This document shows positions 17,583-27,480 of a stretch of 64,000 nucleotides of DNA, one piece after another. The notes below the pieces were generated by a model. The model was not told the DNA's origin and ran no database searches. It was given only the letters and a program-made list of their open reading frames with translations. The DNA comes from Clostridium weizhouense (lineage in GTDB: Bacteria > Bacillota > Clostridia > Clostridiales > Clostridiaceae), in assembly GCF_019431045.1 (NCBI RefSeq), contig NZ_JAHXPT010000007.1, positions 1 to 64,000 on the forward strand. Direction: 5' to 3'. The number at the start of each line of letters is the position of its first letter. Position 1 is the first letter of the stretch. The position numbers and the translations under genes were made by a program.

Positions 17583-17981
17583 TTATCTAAAAGTAAATTT
17601 ACCCAGAGTATTTATCTTATTGTATTCTTTAATTAACACATCATATAAATTTATATCTAAATCATTACATAATGATGTTAAGTAGAAAAGATTATTACCC
17701 ATCTCTCTTTCTATAATTTCACGGCAACTTTCACAAAGTTCTCCAGTTATATGAGTATTTAGACAATTACTCAAATTATCTAGGGAATCGTCTTCATTAG
17801 GTAAAGACTGTTTAGAAGCATTAATTTCCATACACCCACAATTAGTAACTGCTTTTGCAATAGCTCTATTCACTCTAGCACTAGATTCACTATATTTTGT
17901 AAGTATATCTAAAATACTTTTATGTCTTAACAAAGAATCATTTACGGAATTTTGAAAATCGTCAAATATTATATCTTTCAT
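17583..17981 (-). CDS. Conserved cysteine-containing protein, MazG-like C-terminus
   Basis: A 132-residue protein that I can place only loosely. It has a charged helical N-terminal half, a CGC at 48-50, and a CESC at 83-86 followed by REIIEREMGNNLFYLTSLCN. The segment from about 90 to the end (ending NKINTLGKF) resembles the C-terminal helices of MazG-type nucleotide pyrophosphohydrolases, but the EExxE and ExxD metal motifs are not clear. Six cysteines could bind metal. The ATG at 17981 has AAGGAG nine bases upstream; the in-frame TTG at 17990 abuts that site and is unlikely to be used. Single gene, convergent with disA. Confidence 0.7.
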   Translation of the reverse strand: MKDIIFDDFQNSVNDSLLRHKSILDILTKYSESSARVNRAIAKAVTNCGCMEINASKQSLPNEDDSLDNLSNCLNTHITGELCESCREIIEREMGNNLFYLTSLCNDLDINLYDVLIKEYNKINTLGKFTFR

Positions 17982-18166
17982 ACGCCTCAACTCCTTGATA
18001 TAATTTAATATTACTGTAAGGTAATTATAAATATTTTCAGACTATTTTGTCAATAATGGATTAAGAACTAGAATACATGTATATAATACAAAAGAATTAT
18101 ATTAATTAATAGGGGGATTTTAATAAACTTAATAAATTATTCATTTTAGATAAAGATATAGTATGA

Positions 18167-18172
18167 TATAAT
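18167..18172 (+). promoter_or_regulatory. Extended -10 element before PIN-TRAM gene
   Basis: TGATATAAT with the -10 hexamer at 18167-18172; no clear -35. Weak evidence for a promoter about 70 bases upstream of the gene. Confidence 0.35.
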
Positions 18173-18243
18173 TAATAGCAGTTAATACAAAGAATACATT
18201 AATATTAAATATTTACCGAGCAATTTAGGAAGGGGTGACTTAT

Positions 18244-19338
18244 TTGTTAAAAAGGATAGTAAGAGGGATTTTTTCTGCCATAGGGTTAATGATTGGTTAT
18301 ATTATAGCAAGCTCTTTATTAAAGATACCTGATATTAGAGAAATAAAATATTTATCAACAGTAACTGGATCAATAGTATTTCTTGTGATTATTTCGTTAT
18401 TATTTGGAATTATATTATTTATTATTTCACCGTCTATATATAAATCTATTTCTAATGTAGTTGAATATGTTGAAAAGAATATTCAAAAATTAACATTAAC
18501 TGAAATTATTTGTGGAGCATTAGGTGCTGTTATAGCACTAATATTAATGACTTTTATAGCTAATCCTATAAATGGAATTCATGAATTTTTTGGGCCTATT
18601 TTATTTATATTATTAAATTTAGTAGCAGCCATAATAGGTGCGGATATATTAATAAAGAAAAAAGATGATATGATAGGACTTCTTGCGAATATAAAAAAAC
18701 CAGTAGTTAAAGAAAAGAAATCTAAAAGTAATCCAGTTAAAGGGATAGCAAAAGTTTTAGATACATCAGTTATAATTGATGGAAGAATATTTGATATTTG
18801 TGAAACTGGGTTTATAGAAGGACCATTAGTAATACCAAATTTTGTATTAGATGAGTTAAGACATATATCAGATTCTTCAGATTCTTTAAAAAGAAATAGA
18901 GGACGAAGAGGGCTTGATATATTAAATAAAATACAAAAAGAACTCTCTATTGAAACACAAATCTGGGAGGGAGATTTTCCTAAGATAAATGAAGTTGATA
19001 GTAAGTTGTTAAAGCTTGCACAAACTTTAAACGGAAAAGTTATAACTAATGATTATAATTTAAATAAAGTAGCAGAAGTTCAGGGAGTACCTGTATTAAA
19101 TATAAACGAATTATCAAATGCTATAAAGACGGTAGTGCTACCAGGAGAAGAAATGGTAGTCGATATGATTAAAGATGGAAAAGAGTCAACACAAGGTGTC
19201 GGCTATTTAGATGATGGAACGATGATAGTTGTAGAAGGCGGAAAGAAATACATTGGAGAGACAATTACTGTTATAGTTACATCAGTTTTACAAACGGCAG
19301 CAGGAAGAATGATTTTTGCAAAGCCTAAAGAAAATTAA
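18244..19338 (+). CDS. yacL: PIN-TRAM domain membrane protein (YacL)
   Basis: A 364-residue protein with four predicted N-terminal membrane helices (about residues 8-25, 38-62, 85-105, 115-135), then a PIN nuclease domain starting VLDTSVIIDGRIFDI, with conserved Asp residues (DTS, ITND), and a C-terminal TRAM RNA-binding domain (TQGVGYLDDGTMIVVEGG). The family is thought to act on RNA at the membrane, but its substrate is unknown. I chose TTG 18244, which follows AGGAAGGGG by eight bases; the GTG at 18235 lies inside that site. It is followed by ispD after 21 bases. Confidence 0.88.
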   Translation: MLKRIVRGIFSAIGLMIGYIIASSLLKIPDIREIKYLSTVTGSIVFLVIISLLFGIILFIISPSIYKSISNVVEYVEKNIQKLTLTEIICGALGAVIALILMTFIANPINGIHEFFGPILFILLNLVAAIIGADILIKKKDDMIGLLANIKKPVVKEKKSKSNPVKGIAKVLDTSVIIDGRIFDICETGFIEGPLVIPNFVLDELRHISDSSDSLKRNRGRRGLDILNKIQKELSIETQIWEGDFPKINEVDSKLLKLAQTLNGKVITNDYNLNKVAEVQGVPVLNINELSNAIKTVVLPGEEMVVDMIKDGKESTQGVGYLDDGTMIVVEGGKKYIGETITVIVTSVLQTAAGRMIFAKPKEN

Positions 19339-19359
19339 AAGATAAGGAGACTTTTCTAA

Positions 19360-20034
19360 ATGGTTAGTGCGATAGTAGTAGCTGGTGGAAGAGGTAAAAG
19401 AATGGGCACTGTTCAAAGCAAACAATATATTGATTTGAATGGCAAGCCCATTCTTTATTATACTATTAAAAAATTCTTAGAAAGTAAGTTAATAGATAAT
19501 ATTATTTTAGTAGTGCCAGCAGATGAAATAGAATATTGTAAAAAAGAAATTTTAGAATCTAATTTATTAAAAGTTAATAAAATAGTAGCAGGAGGAAAAG
19601 AAAGAAACGATTCAGTATTTAATGGATTAATTGAAGCAAAAGGTTCAGATGTTGTATTGATTCATGATGGAGTAAGACCTTTTGTATCAGATAGTATAAT
19701 AGAACAAGCAATAAAATATGCTGAAAGATATGGAGCTGCAGCACCTGGTGTTATGCCTAAAGATACTATAAAACTTAAAGATAAAAATCAATTTTCGATA
19801 AATACTCTAAATAGAAGTGATTTAGTAGCAGTTCAAACCCCACAATCATTTAAGTTTGATCTAATTTATGATTGTCACAAAAGAATAAGAACAGAAAATG
19901 TTTTAGTAACTGATGATACTATGGTTGTTGAACATTTTGGAAATAAAGTTTATCTTTATGAGGGTGAGTATACTAATATAAAAATAACAACGCCGGAAGA
20001 TTTAGTTATTGGAGAATATTTTATATCAAGATAG
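19360..20034 (+). CDS. ispD: IspD, 2-C-methyl-D-erythritol 4-phosphate cytidylyltransferase
   Basis: Third step of the MEP isoprenoid pathway: MEP plus CTP gives CDP-ME. The 224-residue protein has the nucleotide-binding [11 protein letters not shown] at 7-17, the [16 protein letters not shown] block, HDGVRPFVS near 105 and a C-terminal [10 protein letters not shown]. All are in place. The usual next gene ispF is not here. An AAGGAGAC site lies ahead of the ATG. Probably co-transcribed with yacL. Confidence 0.95.
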   Translation: MVSAIVVAGGRGKRMGTVQSKQYIDLNGKPILYYTIKKFLESKLIDNIILVVPADEIEYCKKEILESNLLKVNKIVAGGKERNDSVFNGLIEAKGSDVVLIHDGVRPFVSDSIIEQAIKYAERYGAAAPGVMPKDTIKLKDKNQFSINTLNRSDLVAVQTPQSFKFDLIYDCHKRIRTENVLVTDDTMVVEHFGNKVYLYEGEYTNIKITTPEDLVIGEYFISR

Positions 20035-20049
20035 TCATTATACAATGTG

Positions 20050-20078
20050 TTGACAGCTAATTTACAAAAAGTTATAAT
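20050..20078 (+). promoter_or_regulatory. proS operon promoter
   Basis: Perfect TTGACA (20050-20055), 17-bp spacer, perfect TATAAT (20073-20078). Transcription should start near 20085, at the 5' end of the T-box leader. Confidence 0.88.
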
Positions 20079-20084
20079 GAATTA

Positions 20085-20307
20085 AGTTAATTATAAGAAT
20101 ATCAATATAAACGTTGATGAAGAATAGTAAAAATCATTTTTGCAGAGAGAAAATCCTTGGCTGTAAGATTTTCAACTAGATTTTGAACCAGCTTCGGAGT
20201 AATAGGAAAAAACTATCGGTTTAATACCGTTATCATTATTAGAGAACAAATTTAGGTGGTACCGCGAGTATAAGTTCGCCCTAATCATATAGGGTGGGCT
20301 TTTTTTG
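20085..20307 (+). promoter_or_regulatory. T-box riboswitch, proline (specifier CCA)
   Basis: The T-box sequence AGGTGGTACCGCG is at 20254-20266. Stem I contains AGAGAG near 20143 and a GAACCA element at 20185-20190; CCA at 20188-20190 is the likely specifier for tRNA-Pro(UGG). A terminator follows. Uncharged tRNA-Pro should favour the antiterminator and switch on proS. The alternative reading ACC (Thr) does not fit the gene downstream. Confidence 0.9.
20272..20307 (+). terminator. T-box terminator
   Basis: Imperfect stem AGTTCGCCCTA with TAGGGTGGGCT around a short loop, followed by TTTTTT. It competes with the antiterminator that includes the T-box bases. Confidence 0.85.
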
Positions 20308-20377
20308 TTTCTTAAAAATCACTTTATATAAGGCACATTAAAGTGTCTAAAACTATTTATTTGGAGGAAATGTAATT

Positions 20378-22090
20378 ATGAAAATGTCTAATATGCTAAT
20401 ATCTACATTAAGAGAGGTTCCAGCTGAAGCAGAAATTGATAGTCATAAACTTATGCTTAGATCAGGAATGATAAGAAAGATGGCTTCAGGTGTATATAAT
20501 TATATGCCTTTAGGACTTAAAGCTCTTAAAAAAATCGAGGATATAATAAGAGAAGAAATGAATTTTGCAGGTGCACAAGAATTTTTAGCATCGGCTATGA
20601 TTCCAGCAGAGTTATGGCAATCATCTGGAAGATGGGATGCTTATGGTGCAGAAATGTTTAGATTAAAAGATAGAAACGAAAGAGATTTTTGTTTAGGACC
20701 AACTCATGAAGAAGTATTTACTGATATGGCAAAAAATGAAATTAAATCATATAAGCAATTACCAGTAAATTTATATCAAATTCAAACTAAATATAGAGAT
20801 GAACGTAGACCTAGATTTGGAGTTATGAGATCAAGAGAATTTATAATGAAAGATGCTTATAGCTTTGATAAAGATCAAGAAGGATTAGATGTTTCATATA
20901 ATAAGATGTATGAGGCATATGTTAAAATATTCAATAGATGTGGTTTAGATGCAAAATGTGTTGAAGCAGACTCAGGAGCAATCGGTGGATCAAATTCAGC
21001 AGAATTTATGGTTAAATCAGAAGTTGGAGAAGATGATATTGTTTTTTGTAGTAAATGTGACTATGCTGCTAATATTGAAAAGGCAACTACAAAATTAGGA
21101 GAAGTTCAAAAAGAGGAACTAATGGAGTTAGAAAAACTATCTACTCCTGATAGCAGAGGGATAGATGAAGTATCAGAATTTTTAAATATATCTTCTAAAA
21201 AGACAGTTAAAACTTTATTATATAATGTTGATGGGAAAATTATTGCTGTATTTGTAAGAGGAGATAGAGAAGTTAATGAAGTTAAAGTTGCTAACGCTTC
21301 AAAGGCTTCAGGAGATATAGAAATGGCTTCTCATGAAGAGTACAAAAATGCAACAGGTTGTGATATTGGATTTGCTGGACCAATAGGTATAAAGGCTGAT
21401 TTAATATTAGTAGATGAAGAAGTAAAGAATATGTATAACTTTGTAACAGGAGCAAATGAAACAGGATATCATATTAAAAATGTAAATTATGGACGTGACT
21501 TTGAAGGTGTAGTTGGAGATTATAGAAATGTAGAAGAAGGTGAATCTTGTCCGATTTGTGGAGAAAAAGTTACAATAGCTAGAGGTACAGAAGTAGGACA
21601 TATTTTTAAATTAGGAACTAAATACTCAGAAGCTATGGATGCTAAATTTATCGATGAAAATGGTAAGGAAAAACCATTTATAATGGGATGCTATGGAATT
21701 GGAGTTACAAGAACAATGGCATCTATAATTGAACAACATAACGATGAAAATGGAATAATATGGCCATTGTCTGTTGCTCCATACCATATTTCGGTAATAC
21801 CTGTAAATGTAAAAGATGAACAACAAGTTAAAATTGCTAATGATCTTTATGATCAATTGCTAAGATTGGGTGTTGAAGCATTATTAGATGATAGAAATGA
21901 AAGAGCCGGAGTTAAATTTAAGGATTCGGAAATAATGGGAATTCCTATGAGAGTAACAGTAGGAAAGAAAATTACAGAGGGAGAAGTAGAATTTAAACTT
22001 AGAAATGCTGAAATGGAAGTAATAAAAATAGAAGAAGTTTGTCAAAGAGTAAAAGGAGAATTTGATAAAAATAATTTAAAATTAAAATAA
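20378..22090 (+). CDS. proS: Prolyl-tRNA synthetase (bacterial type, with INS domain)
   Basis: A 570-residue class II synthetase charging tRNA-Pro. Motif 2 ([17 protein letters not shown]) and motif 3 ([14 protein letters not shown]) are clear. Between them lies the bacterial editing INS domain (about 225-400), which hydrolyses Ala-tRNA-Pro and contains KTVKTLLY and the GPIGIKAD block. A C-terminal anticodon-binding domain follows ([14 protein letters not shown]). A GGAGG site precedes ATG 20378. Expression is controlled by the T-box leader upstream. It heads proS-cysS-mrnC-rlmB-yacP. Confidence 0.97.
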   Translation: MKMSNMLISTLREVPAEAEIDSHKLMLRSGMIRKMASGVYNYMPLGLKALKKIEDIIREEMNFAGAQEFLASAMIPAELWQSSGRWDAYGAEMFRLKDRNERDFCLGPTHEEVFTDMAKNEIKSYKQLPVNLYQIQTKYRDERRPRFGVMRSREFIMKDAYSFDKDQEGLDVSYNKMYEAYVKIFNRCGLDAKCVEADSGAIGGSNSAEFMVKSEVGEDDIVFCSKCDYAANIEKATTKLGEVQKEELMELEKLSTPDSRGIDEVSEFLNISSKKTVKTLLYNVDGKIIAVFVRGDREVNEVKVANASKASGDIEMASHEEYKNATGCDIGFAGPIGIKADLILVDEEVKNMYNFVTGANETGYHIKNVNYGRDFEGVVGDYRNVEEGESCPICGEKVTIARGTEVGHIFKLGTKYSEAMDAKFIDENGKEKPFIMGCYGIGVTRTMASIIEQHNDENGIIWPLSVAPYHISVIPVNVKDEQQVKIANDLYDQLLRLGVEALLDDRNERAGVKFKDSEIMGIPMRVTVGKKITEGEVEFKLRNAEMEVIKIEEVCQRVKGEFDKNNLKLK

Positions 22091-22108
22091 TGTAGGAGGC
22101 AAGAATAA

Positions 22109-23509
22109 ATGAAGATATTTAATACTTTAACGAGAAAAAAAGAAGAATTTATCCCTATTACTGAAGGGAAAGTTAAAATGTATGTTTGTGGACCTACGGT
22201 ATATAATTTTTTTCATATAGGAAACGGAAGAACATTTATAGTATTTGATACTATTAGAAGATATTTTGAATACAGAGGATATGAAGTTTCATTTGTTCAA
22301 AATTTTACCGATATAGATGATAAAATGATTAAAAAAGCTAATGAAGAAGAAACAACTGTAAAAAATATTGGAGACAAATATATTGAAGAATATTATAAAG
22401 ATGCTGATAGGCTTAATATAGAAAGAGCTACAGTAAATCCTAGAGCAACTGAATATATTACAGACATTATAGAATTTGTTAAATCGTTAGTGAATAGAGG
22501 ATTTGCTTATGAAATTAACGGAGATGTATATTTTAGCACTAAAAAGTTTAATGAATATGGTAAGTTGTCAGGTCAAAATTTAGATGATTTACAAGCAGGT
22601 GCTAGAATTAATGTAGATGAAAGAAAGAATGATCCGATGGATTTTGCAATATGGAAAGCACAAAAGCTAGGTGAACCAGCATGGGAAAGTCCATGGGGAC
22701 TTGGAAGACCAGGATGGCATATTGAATGTTCTTGTATGGCTAAAAAAATATTAGGAGAAACTATTGATATACATGGAGGTGGAATGGATTTAGCATTCCC
22801 ACATCATGAAAATGAAATAGCACAAAGTGAAGCTCTAACAGGTGAAAATTTAGCTAATTATTGGATGCACTCAGCATTTGTTAATGTAGATAATAAAAAA
22901 ATGTCAAAATCATTAAATAACTTTTTTACTGCTAGAGAAATACTTGAAAAATATGATGCTGATGTAGTAAGATTCTTAATGTTATCTGGACATTATAGAA
23001 TCCAAATAAATTTTAGCCAAGATTTATTAGAATCAGCTAAAGCGTCAATTGAAAGATTATATAATTGCATAAATAACTTAGAAAACTTAATTGATGAAGT
23101 AAATGAGAATAAAATTAGTGAAGAAGAAGTAGTATATTTAAAATCATTAGATAAATATAGAGATAAATTTATTGAAAAAATGGATGATGATTTTAATACA
23201 GCAGATGCAATCTCAGTATTATTTGATTTAACTAAAGATATAAACAGCAATGTTGGAATTAATTCATCAAAAGAATTATGCGAAAAATCTTTATTAGTAA
23301 TTAGAGAATTAGGTAAACCTCTTGGTATACTTCAAAAATCTACAAAGCAAGATTTAGATTCTGAAATACAAGCATTAGTTGATCAAAGACAACAAGCTAG
23401 AAAAGATAGAGATTTTGCTTTAGCAGATAAGATAAGAGATGATTTAAAAAATAGAGGAATTGTTTTAGAAGATACTCCTCAAGGTGTTAGATGGAAAAAG
23501 GTAGATTAG
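22109..23509 (+). CDS. cysS: Cysteinyl-tRNA synthetase
   Basis: A 466-residue class I synthetase. The HIGH-like motif is HIGNGRT near residue 36, the zinc-site residues include CGPTVY at 27-32 and the HIECSCMA block, and the KMSKS loop is KKMSKSLNN near residue 267. A DALR-like helical anticodon domain completes it. It follows proS by 18 bases with a GTAGGAGGC site, so is likely under the same T-box; tRNA-Pro would then also tune Cys-tRNA synthesis. Confidence 0.97.
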   Translation: MKIFNTLTRKKEEFIPITEGKVKMYVCGPTVYNFFHIGNGRTFIVFDTIRRYFEYRGYEVSFVQNFTDIDDKMIKKANEEETTVKNIGDKYIEEYYKDADRLNIERATVNPRATEYITDIIEFVKSLVNRGFAYEINGDVYFSTKKFNEYGKLSGQNLDDLQAGARINVDERKNDPMDFAIWKAQKLGEPAWESPWGLGRPGWHIECSCMAKKILGETIDIHGGGMDLAFPHHENEIAQSEALTGENLANYWMHSAFVNVDNKKMSKSLNNFFTAREILEKYDADVVRFLMLSGHYRIQINFSQDLLESAKASIERLYNCINNLENLIDEVNENKISEEEVVYLKSLDKYRDKFIEKMDDDFNTADAISVLFDLTKDINSNVGINSSKELCEKSLLVIRELGKPLGILQKSTKQDLDSEIQALVDQRQQARKDRDFALADKIRDDLKNRGIVLEDTPQGVRWKKVD

Positions 23510-23516
23510 ATGTATA

Positions 23517-23542
23517 GGGCTGCAATTTGCAGCCCTTAATTT
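23517..23542 (+). terminator. GC-rich hairpin between cysS and mrnC
   Basis: Perfect GGGCTGC (23517-23523), loop AATTT, GCAGCCC (23529-23535), then TTAATTT. Short T tract, so it probably acts as a partial terminator or mRNA stabiliser within the operon. Confidence 0.5.
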
Positions 23543-23556
23543 AAAGGAGAACTAAT

Positions 23557-23982
23557 ATGTTAGATGACTTAAAAGTAAAAGAATTTAGTAAAGATAAAGC
23601 ACGAATGCTTAATCCACTTCAATTGGCATTAATAGGCGATGGTGTATATGAAATTTTTATAAGGACTTATATTTTATCAGAAAATGAATCATTAAATGCA
23701 AATAAGATGCATAAAAAAGCAATTAGATATGTGAAGGCTCAAGGTCAAGCACTTATAATGCACAATATAGAAAGTTTGTTAACAGAGGAAGAGCTTGGTG
23801 TATATAAAAGAGGGAGAAATGCTAAATCTCCAACTGTACCAAAGAATGCAGATGTAAGAGATTATAGAATGGCAACAGGATTTGAGGCATTAGTTGGATA
23901 TTTATATCTTATTGGTAATAAAGAAAGATTAGAATTTATTTTAAGCAAAAGTATAGAAGTTTTAAATGAAAAAGAGGTGTAG
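23557..23982 (+). CDS. mrnC: Mini-ribonuclease 3 (23S rRNA maturation)
   Basis: A 141-residue RNase III-like nuclease without a double-strand RNA-binding domain. It trims the ends of 23S rRNA precursor in Bacillus. LALIGDGVYEIFIRTYI carries the conserved acidic signature of the catalytic domain, and GRNAKSPTVPKNADVRDYRMATGFEALVGYLYL the second half with its acidic residues. It lies next to cysS and rlmB, the same order as in Bacillus. AAAGGAG site, ATG start. Confidence 0.94.
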   Translation: MLDDLKVKEFSKDKARMLNPLQLALIGDGVYEIFIRTYILSENESLNANKMHKKAIRYVKAQGQALIMHNIESLLTEEELGVYKRGRNAKSPTVPKNADVRDYRMATGFEALVGYLYLIGNKERLEFILSKSIEVLNEKEV

Positions 23983-23987
23983 AACTA

Positions 23988-24797
23988 ATGAAAGAAAAAG
24001 CAAGAGGCTCAAAAAGAATACATAACAAAGATAAAATATTTAATAAACCAGAAGTAGAAGAAAGAGAAGACTTAGTAATTGGTAGAAATGCAGTAATTGA
24101 AGCTTTAAAAACAGATAGAAATATAGAAGTCTTATATTTAGCTAATTCTAAACTTGAAGGTTCAATAAATGCTATTGTTAAATTAGCAAAAGAAAAGAAG
24201 ATTTTAATTAAAGAAGTTGATAAAAAGAAATTAGATAGTTTATGTAATGGGGCAGTACATCAAGGTGTTATTGCTAAAGTAACTCCTTATAAATATGCGG
24301 AAGTGTCAGATATATTATCTTTAGCAGAAGAAAGAGGAGAGAAACCTTTTATAGTTATTTTAGATGAAGTAGAAGATCCTCATAATTTAGGATCAATTAT
24401 AAGAACAGCAGAATTGTTTGGAGTTCATGGTATTATTATACCTAAAAGAAGAAGTGCTTCAGTTAGTACAATGGTATATAAATCTTCAGTTGGAGCAATA
24501 GAACATGTTAAGGTTGCAAAAGTCACAAATTTAAATGCTGTAATAGATGAATTAAAAGAAAAAGGTATTTGGATATATGGTGCAGATATTAGAGCGGAAG
24601 AATATAGTTATCAAACAGATTTTAGTGGACCATGTGCACTTATCATTGGAAATGAAGGAAAAGGAATATCTAAGTTAACACTAAAAAAATGTGATAAGTT
24701 AATAAAAATACCTATGGTTGGTAAGATTAATTCTTTAAATGCTTCAGTAGCAGGTGGTATAATGATGTATGAAGTATTAAAAGGGCGTTTAAGATAA
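23988..24797 (+). CDS. rlmB: RlmB/TrmH-family 23S rRNA 2'-O-methyltransferase
   Basis: A 269-residue SPOUT methyltransferase, likely modifying a guanosine of 23S rRNA. It has an N-terminal L30e-like substrate domain beginning VIGRNAVIEALK and a knotted C-terminal domain with the three SPOUT motifs: DEVEDPHNLGSIIRTAELFG, the IIGNEGKGIS motif, and IPMVGKINSLNASVAGGI. The start ATG overlaps nothing but lies only 5 bases after mrnC, whose stop region carries the AAAGAGGTG site. Confidence 0.94.
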   Translation: MKEKARGSKRIHNKDKIFNKPEVEEREDLVIGRNAVIEALKTDRNIEVLYLANSKLEGSINAIVKLAKEKKILIKEVDKKKLDSLCNGAVHQGVIAKVTPYKYAEVSDILSLAEERGEKPFIVILDEVEDPHNLGSIIRTAELFGVHGIIIPKRRSASVSTMVYKSSVGAIEHVKVAKVTNLNAVIDELKEKGIWIYGADIRAEEYSYQTDFSGPCALIIGNEGKGISKLTLKKCDKLIKIPMVGKINSLNASVAGGIMMYEVLKGRLR

Positions 24798-24812
24798 GAG
24801 AGAGGTACTATT

Positions 24813-25325
24813 GTGAAAATTATTTTTGTTGATGGGTATAATGTTATAAACAGTTGGCCAGATTTAAAAATAAAAAAAGAATATAGTTTTGATGGTGCTA
24901 GAAAATCTTTAATAGATGCTATGCATAACTATGGAGTGTATAATGATTGCAAAGTTATAGTGGTTTTTGATGCACATAAGGTAGCTGGCAGTATTAAAAA
25001 AGTAGAAAATCTTAATAAGAATTTAGAAATAGTTTTTACTAAAGATGGAGAAACTGCAGATAGCTATATAGAAAAAGAAGTGAATTATTTAGGTAGAAAA
25101 TATGAAGTTATTGTTGTAACTTCTGATTGCTTAGAACAACAAACTATTTTCCAAAGAGGGGCAGTTAGAATGTCATCTTTAGAGTTTTATAATGAAGTTA
25201 TAAATGTTGAAAAATCAATAAGGAATAAAACAAATAACAATAAACCATTAGATAGAAATAGTTTGAGTGATAATATAGAGTTAGATGTTTTGAAAAAATT
25301 AGAAAAAATCAGGAGAAGTCAGTAA
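24813..25325 (+). CDS. yacP: YacP/Rae1-type NYN-domain endoribonuclease
   Basis: A 170-residue PIN-like NYN nuclease. Bacillus Rae1 cuts mRNA in the ribosomal A site. The catalytic Asp motifs DGYNVINSWP at the N-terminus, VVFDAHKVAG and VVTSDCLEQQ are conserved. It begins with GTG, preceded by AGAGAGGT. The gene closes the proS operon, in the usual mrnC-rlmB-yacP order. Confidence 0.9.
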   Translation: MKIIFVDGYNVINSWPDLKIKKEYSFDGARKSLIDAMHNYGVYNDCKVIVVFDAHKVAGSIKKVENLNKNLEIVFTKDGETADSYIEKEVNYLGRKYEVIVVTSDCLEQQTIFQRGAVRMSSLEFYNEVINVEKSIRNKTNNNKPLDRNSLSDNIELDVLKKLEKIRRSQ

Positions 25326-25331
25326 AATACA

Positions 25332-25361
25332 TTGACTAACGTATTTTTGCTAGGGTATAAT
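25332..25361 (+). promoter_or_regulatory. sigH promoter
   Basis: TTGACT (25332-25337), 18-bp spacer, TATAAT (25356-25361). A close sigma-A consensus about 50 bases ahead of sigH. Confidence 0.78.
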
Positions 25362-25413
25362 TGTTTACATAAAGTTACACATTATTATAAAAGGAGAAAG
25401 TTGAGAGTGGATA

Positions 25414-26034
25414 TTGGGTGAATTTTTAGAGTTTAAAGAAAAATTAGATGAAGAAATAGTACTAGAAGCTAAAAAAGGTAATACTAGAGCACAAGAGTAC
25501 TTAATTTCAAAATATGAAAATTTTGTAAAGTCGAAGGCGAAGTCTTATTTCTTGATAGGTGCAGATAAAGAGGATATTTATCAAGAAGGTATGATAGGAT
25601 TATATAAAGCAATAAGAGACTTTAAGCCTGATAAATTAACATCATTTAAAGCCTTTGCAGAATTATGTGTGACTAGACAAATCATAACAGCAATTAAAAC
25701 TGCTACAAGGCAAAAACATATTCCATTGAACACATATATTTCACTAAATAAGCCTATATATGAAGAAGAGTCTGAAAGAACATTGTTAGATGTTTTAGCT
25801 GGAATAAAAATTTCGGATCCAGAAGAGTTAGTTATAAGTAAAGAACATATGGACGATATTGAAGCAGCTATAGCAAAAGTTTTATCAGATTTGGAATTAG
25901 AGGTTCTTATGTCTTATTTAGATGGGAAGTCTTATCAAGAGATTGCATGTGATTTAGATAGACATTCAAAATCAATTGATAATGCTTTACAGAGAGTTAA
26001 AAGAAAGCTAGAAAAATGCTTAAATATAAAGTAA
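25414..26034 (+). CDS. sigH: RNA polymerase sigma-H factor (SigH/Spo0H)
   Basis: A 206-residue sigma factor for early sporulation and transition-state genes. Region 2 contains LIGADKEDIYQEGMIGLYKAI and the DNA-melting segment up to RQIITAIKTATRQKH; region 4 ends in SYQEIACDLDRHSKSIDNAL, a helix-turn-helix. Length is typical. Alignment to the family needs the TTG at 25414, but the best ribosome-binding site (AAGGAG, 25391-25396) is 17 bases away and fits a seven-codon minicistron (25401-25421) overlapping the start. So initiation may be coupled or use the weaker GAGAGTGG. Confidence 0.92.
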   Translation: MGEFLEFKEKLDEEIVLEAKKGNTRAQEYLISKYENFVKSKAKSYFLIGADKEDIYQEGMIGLYKAIRDFKPDKLTSFKAFAELCVTRQIITAIKTATRQKHIPLNTYISLNKPIYEEESERTLLDVLAGIKISDPEELVISKEHMDDIEAAIAKVLSDLELEVLMSYLDGKSYQEIACDLDRHSKSIDNALQRVKRKLEKCLNIK

Positions 26035-26044
26035 TTAATTTATA

Positions 26045-26073
26045 TTGACAAACAAAACGAATAATAGTAAACT
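26045..26073 (+). promoter_or_regulatory. tRNA-Thr/tuf promoter
   Basis: TTGACA (26045-26050) and TAAACT at 26068-26073 with a 17-bp spacer. A better TATAAT at 26075-26080 is too far away for this -35. No terminator lies between the tRNA and tuf, so this promoter likely drives both. Confidence 0.55.
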
Positions 26074-26110
26074 TTATAATTGGTATATCAAGAAAATCGT
26101 GAGTTTGAGT

Positions 26111-26186
26111 GCTCACGTAGCTCAGTAGGTAGAGCGTCGCCTTGGTAAGGCGGAGGTCGTCGGTTCAATCCCGATCGTGAGCTCCA
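26111..26186 (+). tRNA. tRNA-Thr (GGT)
   Basis: Acceptor GCTCACG (26111-26117) pairs with CGTGAGC (26176-26182); discriminator T, CCA at 26184-26186. The anticodon loop TTGGTAA gives GGT at 26144-26146. A tRNA-Thr before tuf is a conserved bacterial arrangement. Confidence 0.97.
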
Positions 26187-26246
26187 ATTATAAAAAATAA
26201 AAAACACTAGGCAAGGTTTATTAAAGGATAAGAGGAGGATTTTACA

Positions 26247-27440
26247 ATGTCAAAAGCAAAATTTGAGAGAAGTAAACCACACGTAAATATTGGAACAATC
26301 GGTCACGTAGACCATGGTAAGACTACATTAACGGCTGCAATCACAACAGTTTTAGCAAACAGAGGATATGCAGAAGCATTTAACTATGCAGATATCGATA
26401 AGGCTCCAGAAGAAAAAGAAAGAGGAATCACAATCAATACTGCACACGTTGAATACGAAACAGAAAACAGACACTATGCTCACGTTGACTGTCCAGGACA
26501 TGCTGACTATGTTAAGAACATGATTACAGGAGCAGCACAAATGGATGGAGCTATCCTAGTATGTTCAGCAGCAGATGGTCCAATGCCACAAACAAGAGAA
26601 CATATCCTACTAGCATCAAGAGTTGGAGTTGACTACATCGTAGTATTCTTAAACAAAGCAGATATGGTAGATGACGAAGAATTATTAGAATTAGTTGAAA
26701 TGGAAGTTAGAGAATTATTAAGCGAATATAACTTCCCAGGAGATGATATTCCAGTAATTAAGGGTTCAGCATTACAAGCATTAGAAAACCCAACAGATGA
26801 AGCTAAAATAGCTCCAATCTTAGAATTAATGGAAGCAGTAGATAGCTACATTCCAACTCCAGAAAGAGCAACTGATAAACCATTTATCATGCCTATCGAA
26901 GATGTATTTACAATCACAGGTAGAGGAACAGTTGCAACTGGTAGAGTTGAAACTGGAGTACTTCACGTAGGAGACGAAGTTGAAATCGTAGGATTAAGTG
27001 AAGAAAAGAGAAAGACTACAGTAACAGGAATCGAAATGTTCAGAAAGTTATTAGATGAAGCACAAGCTGGAGATAATATAGGAGCATTATTAAGAGGTGT
27101 TCAAAGAACTGATATCGAAAGAGGTCAAGTATTATCTTTACCAAATTCAGTACACCCACACACAAACTTTGTAGGTCAAGTATACGTACTTAAAAAAGAA
27201 GAAGGTGGAAGACATACTCCATTCTTTGATGGATATAGACCACAATTCTACTTCAGAACAACAGACGTTACAGGATCAATAAAATTACCAGATGGAATGG
27301 AAATGGTAATGCCAGGAGATCACATTGATATGAAAGTTGAATTAATCACTCCAGTAGCTATGGATGAAGGATTAAGATTCGCTATCAGAGAAGGGGGAAG
27401 AACTGTAGGTTCAGGAGTTGTTACTAGCATAGCTAAATAA
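26247..27440 (+). CDS. tufA: Elongation factor Tu (copy 1)
   Basis: A 397-residue GTPase that delivers aminoacyl-tRNA to the ribosome. G1 GHVDHGKT, G3 DCPGHADY, G4 NKAD and G5 SAL are all normal, as are domains II and III. The protein is identical to the second copy at 42099-43292, and I find only one nucleotide difference (third base of a Gly codon at 27395) plus a shared 15-base upstream block with AGGAGGATTTTACA. Codons ending in C (ATC, GAC, CAC) are far commoner than in neighbours, as expected at very high expression. Confidence 0.99.
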   Translation: MSKAKFERSKPHVNIGTIGHVDHGKTTLTAAITTVLANRGYAEAFNYADIDKAPEEKERGITINTAHVEYETENRHYAHVDCPGHADYVKNMITGAAQMDGAILVCSAADGPMPQTREHILLASRVGVDYIVVFLNKADMVDDEELLELVEMEVRELLSEYNFPGDDIPVIKGSALQALENPTDEAKIAPILELMEAVDSYIPTPERATDKPFIMPIEDVFTITGRGTVATGRVETGVLHVGDEVEIVGLSEEKRKTTVTGIEMFRKLLDEAQAGDNIGALLRGVQRTDIERGQVLSLPNSVHPHTNFVGQVYVLKKEEGGRHTPFFDGYRPQFYFRTTDVTGSIKLPDGMEMVMPGDHIDMKVELITPVAMDEGLRFAIREGGRTVGSGVVTSIAK

Positions 27441-27480
27441 TAGCTTAACTTAATTTAAATAAAATCAAAAAAATATAATA

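Noticed and set aside
26352-26540. Repeated 62-codon minus-strand frame, also at 42204-42392
   Set aside because: Duplicated only because it is antisense to the two tuf copies; Cys/Ser/Val-rich shadow.
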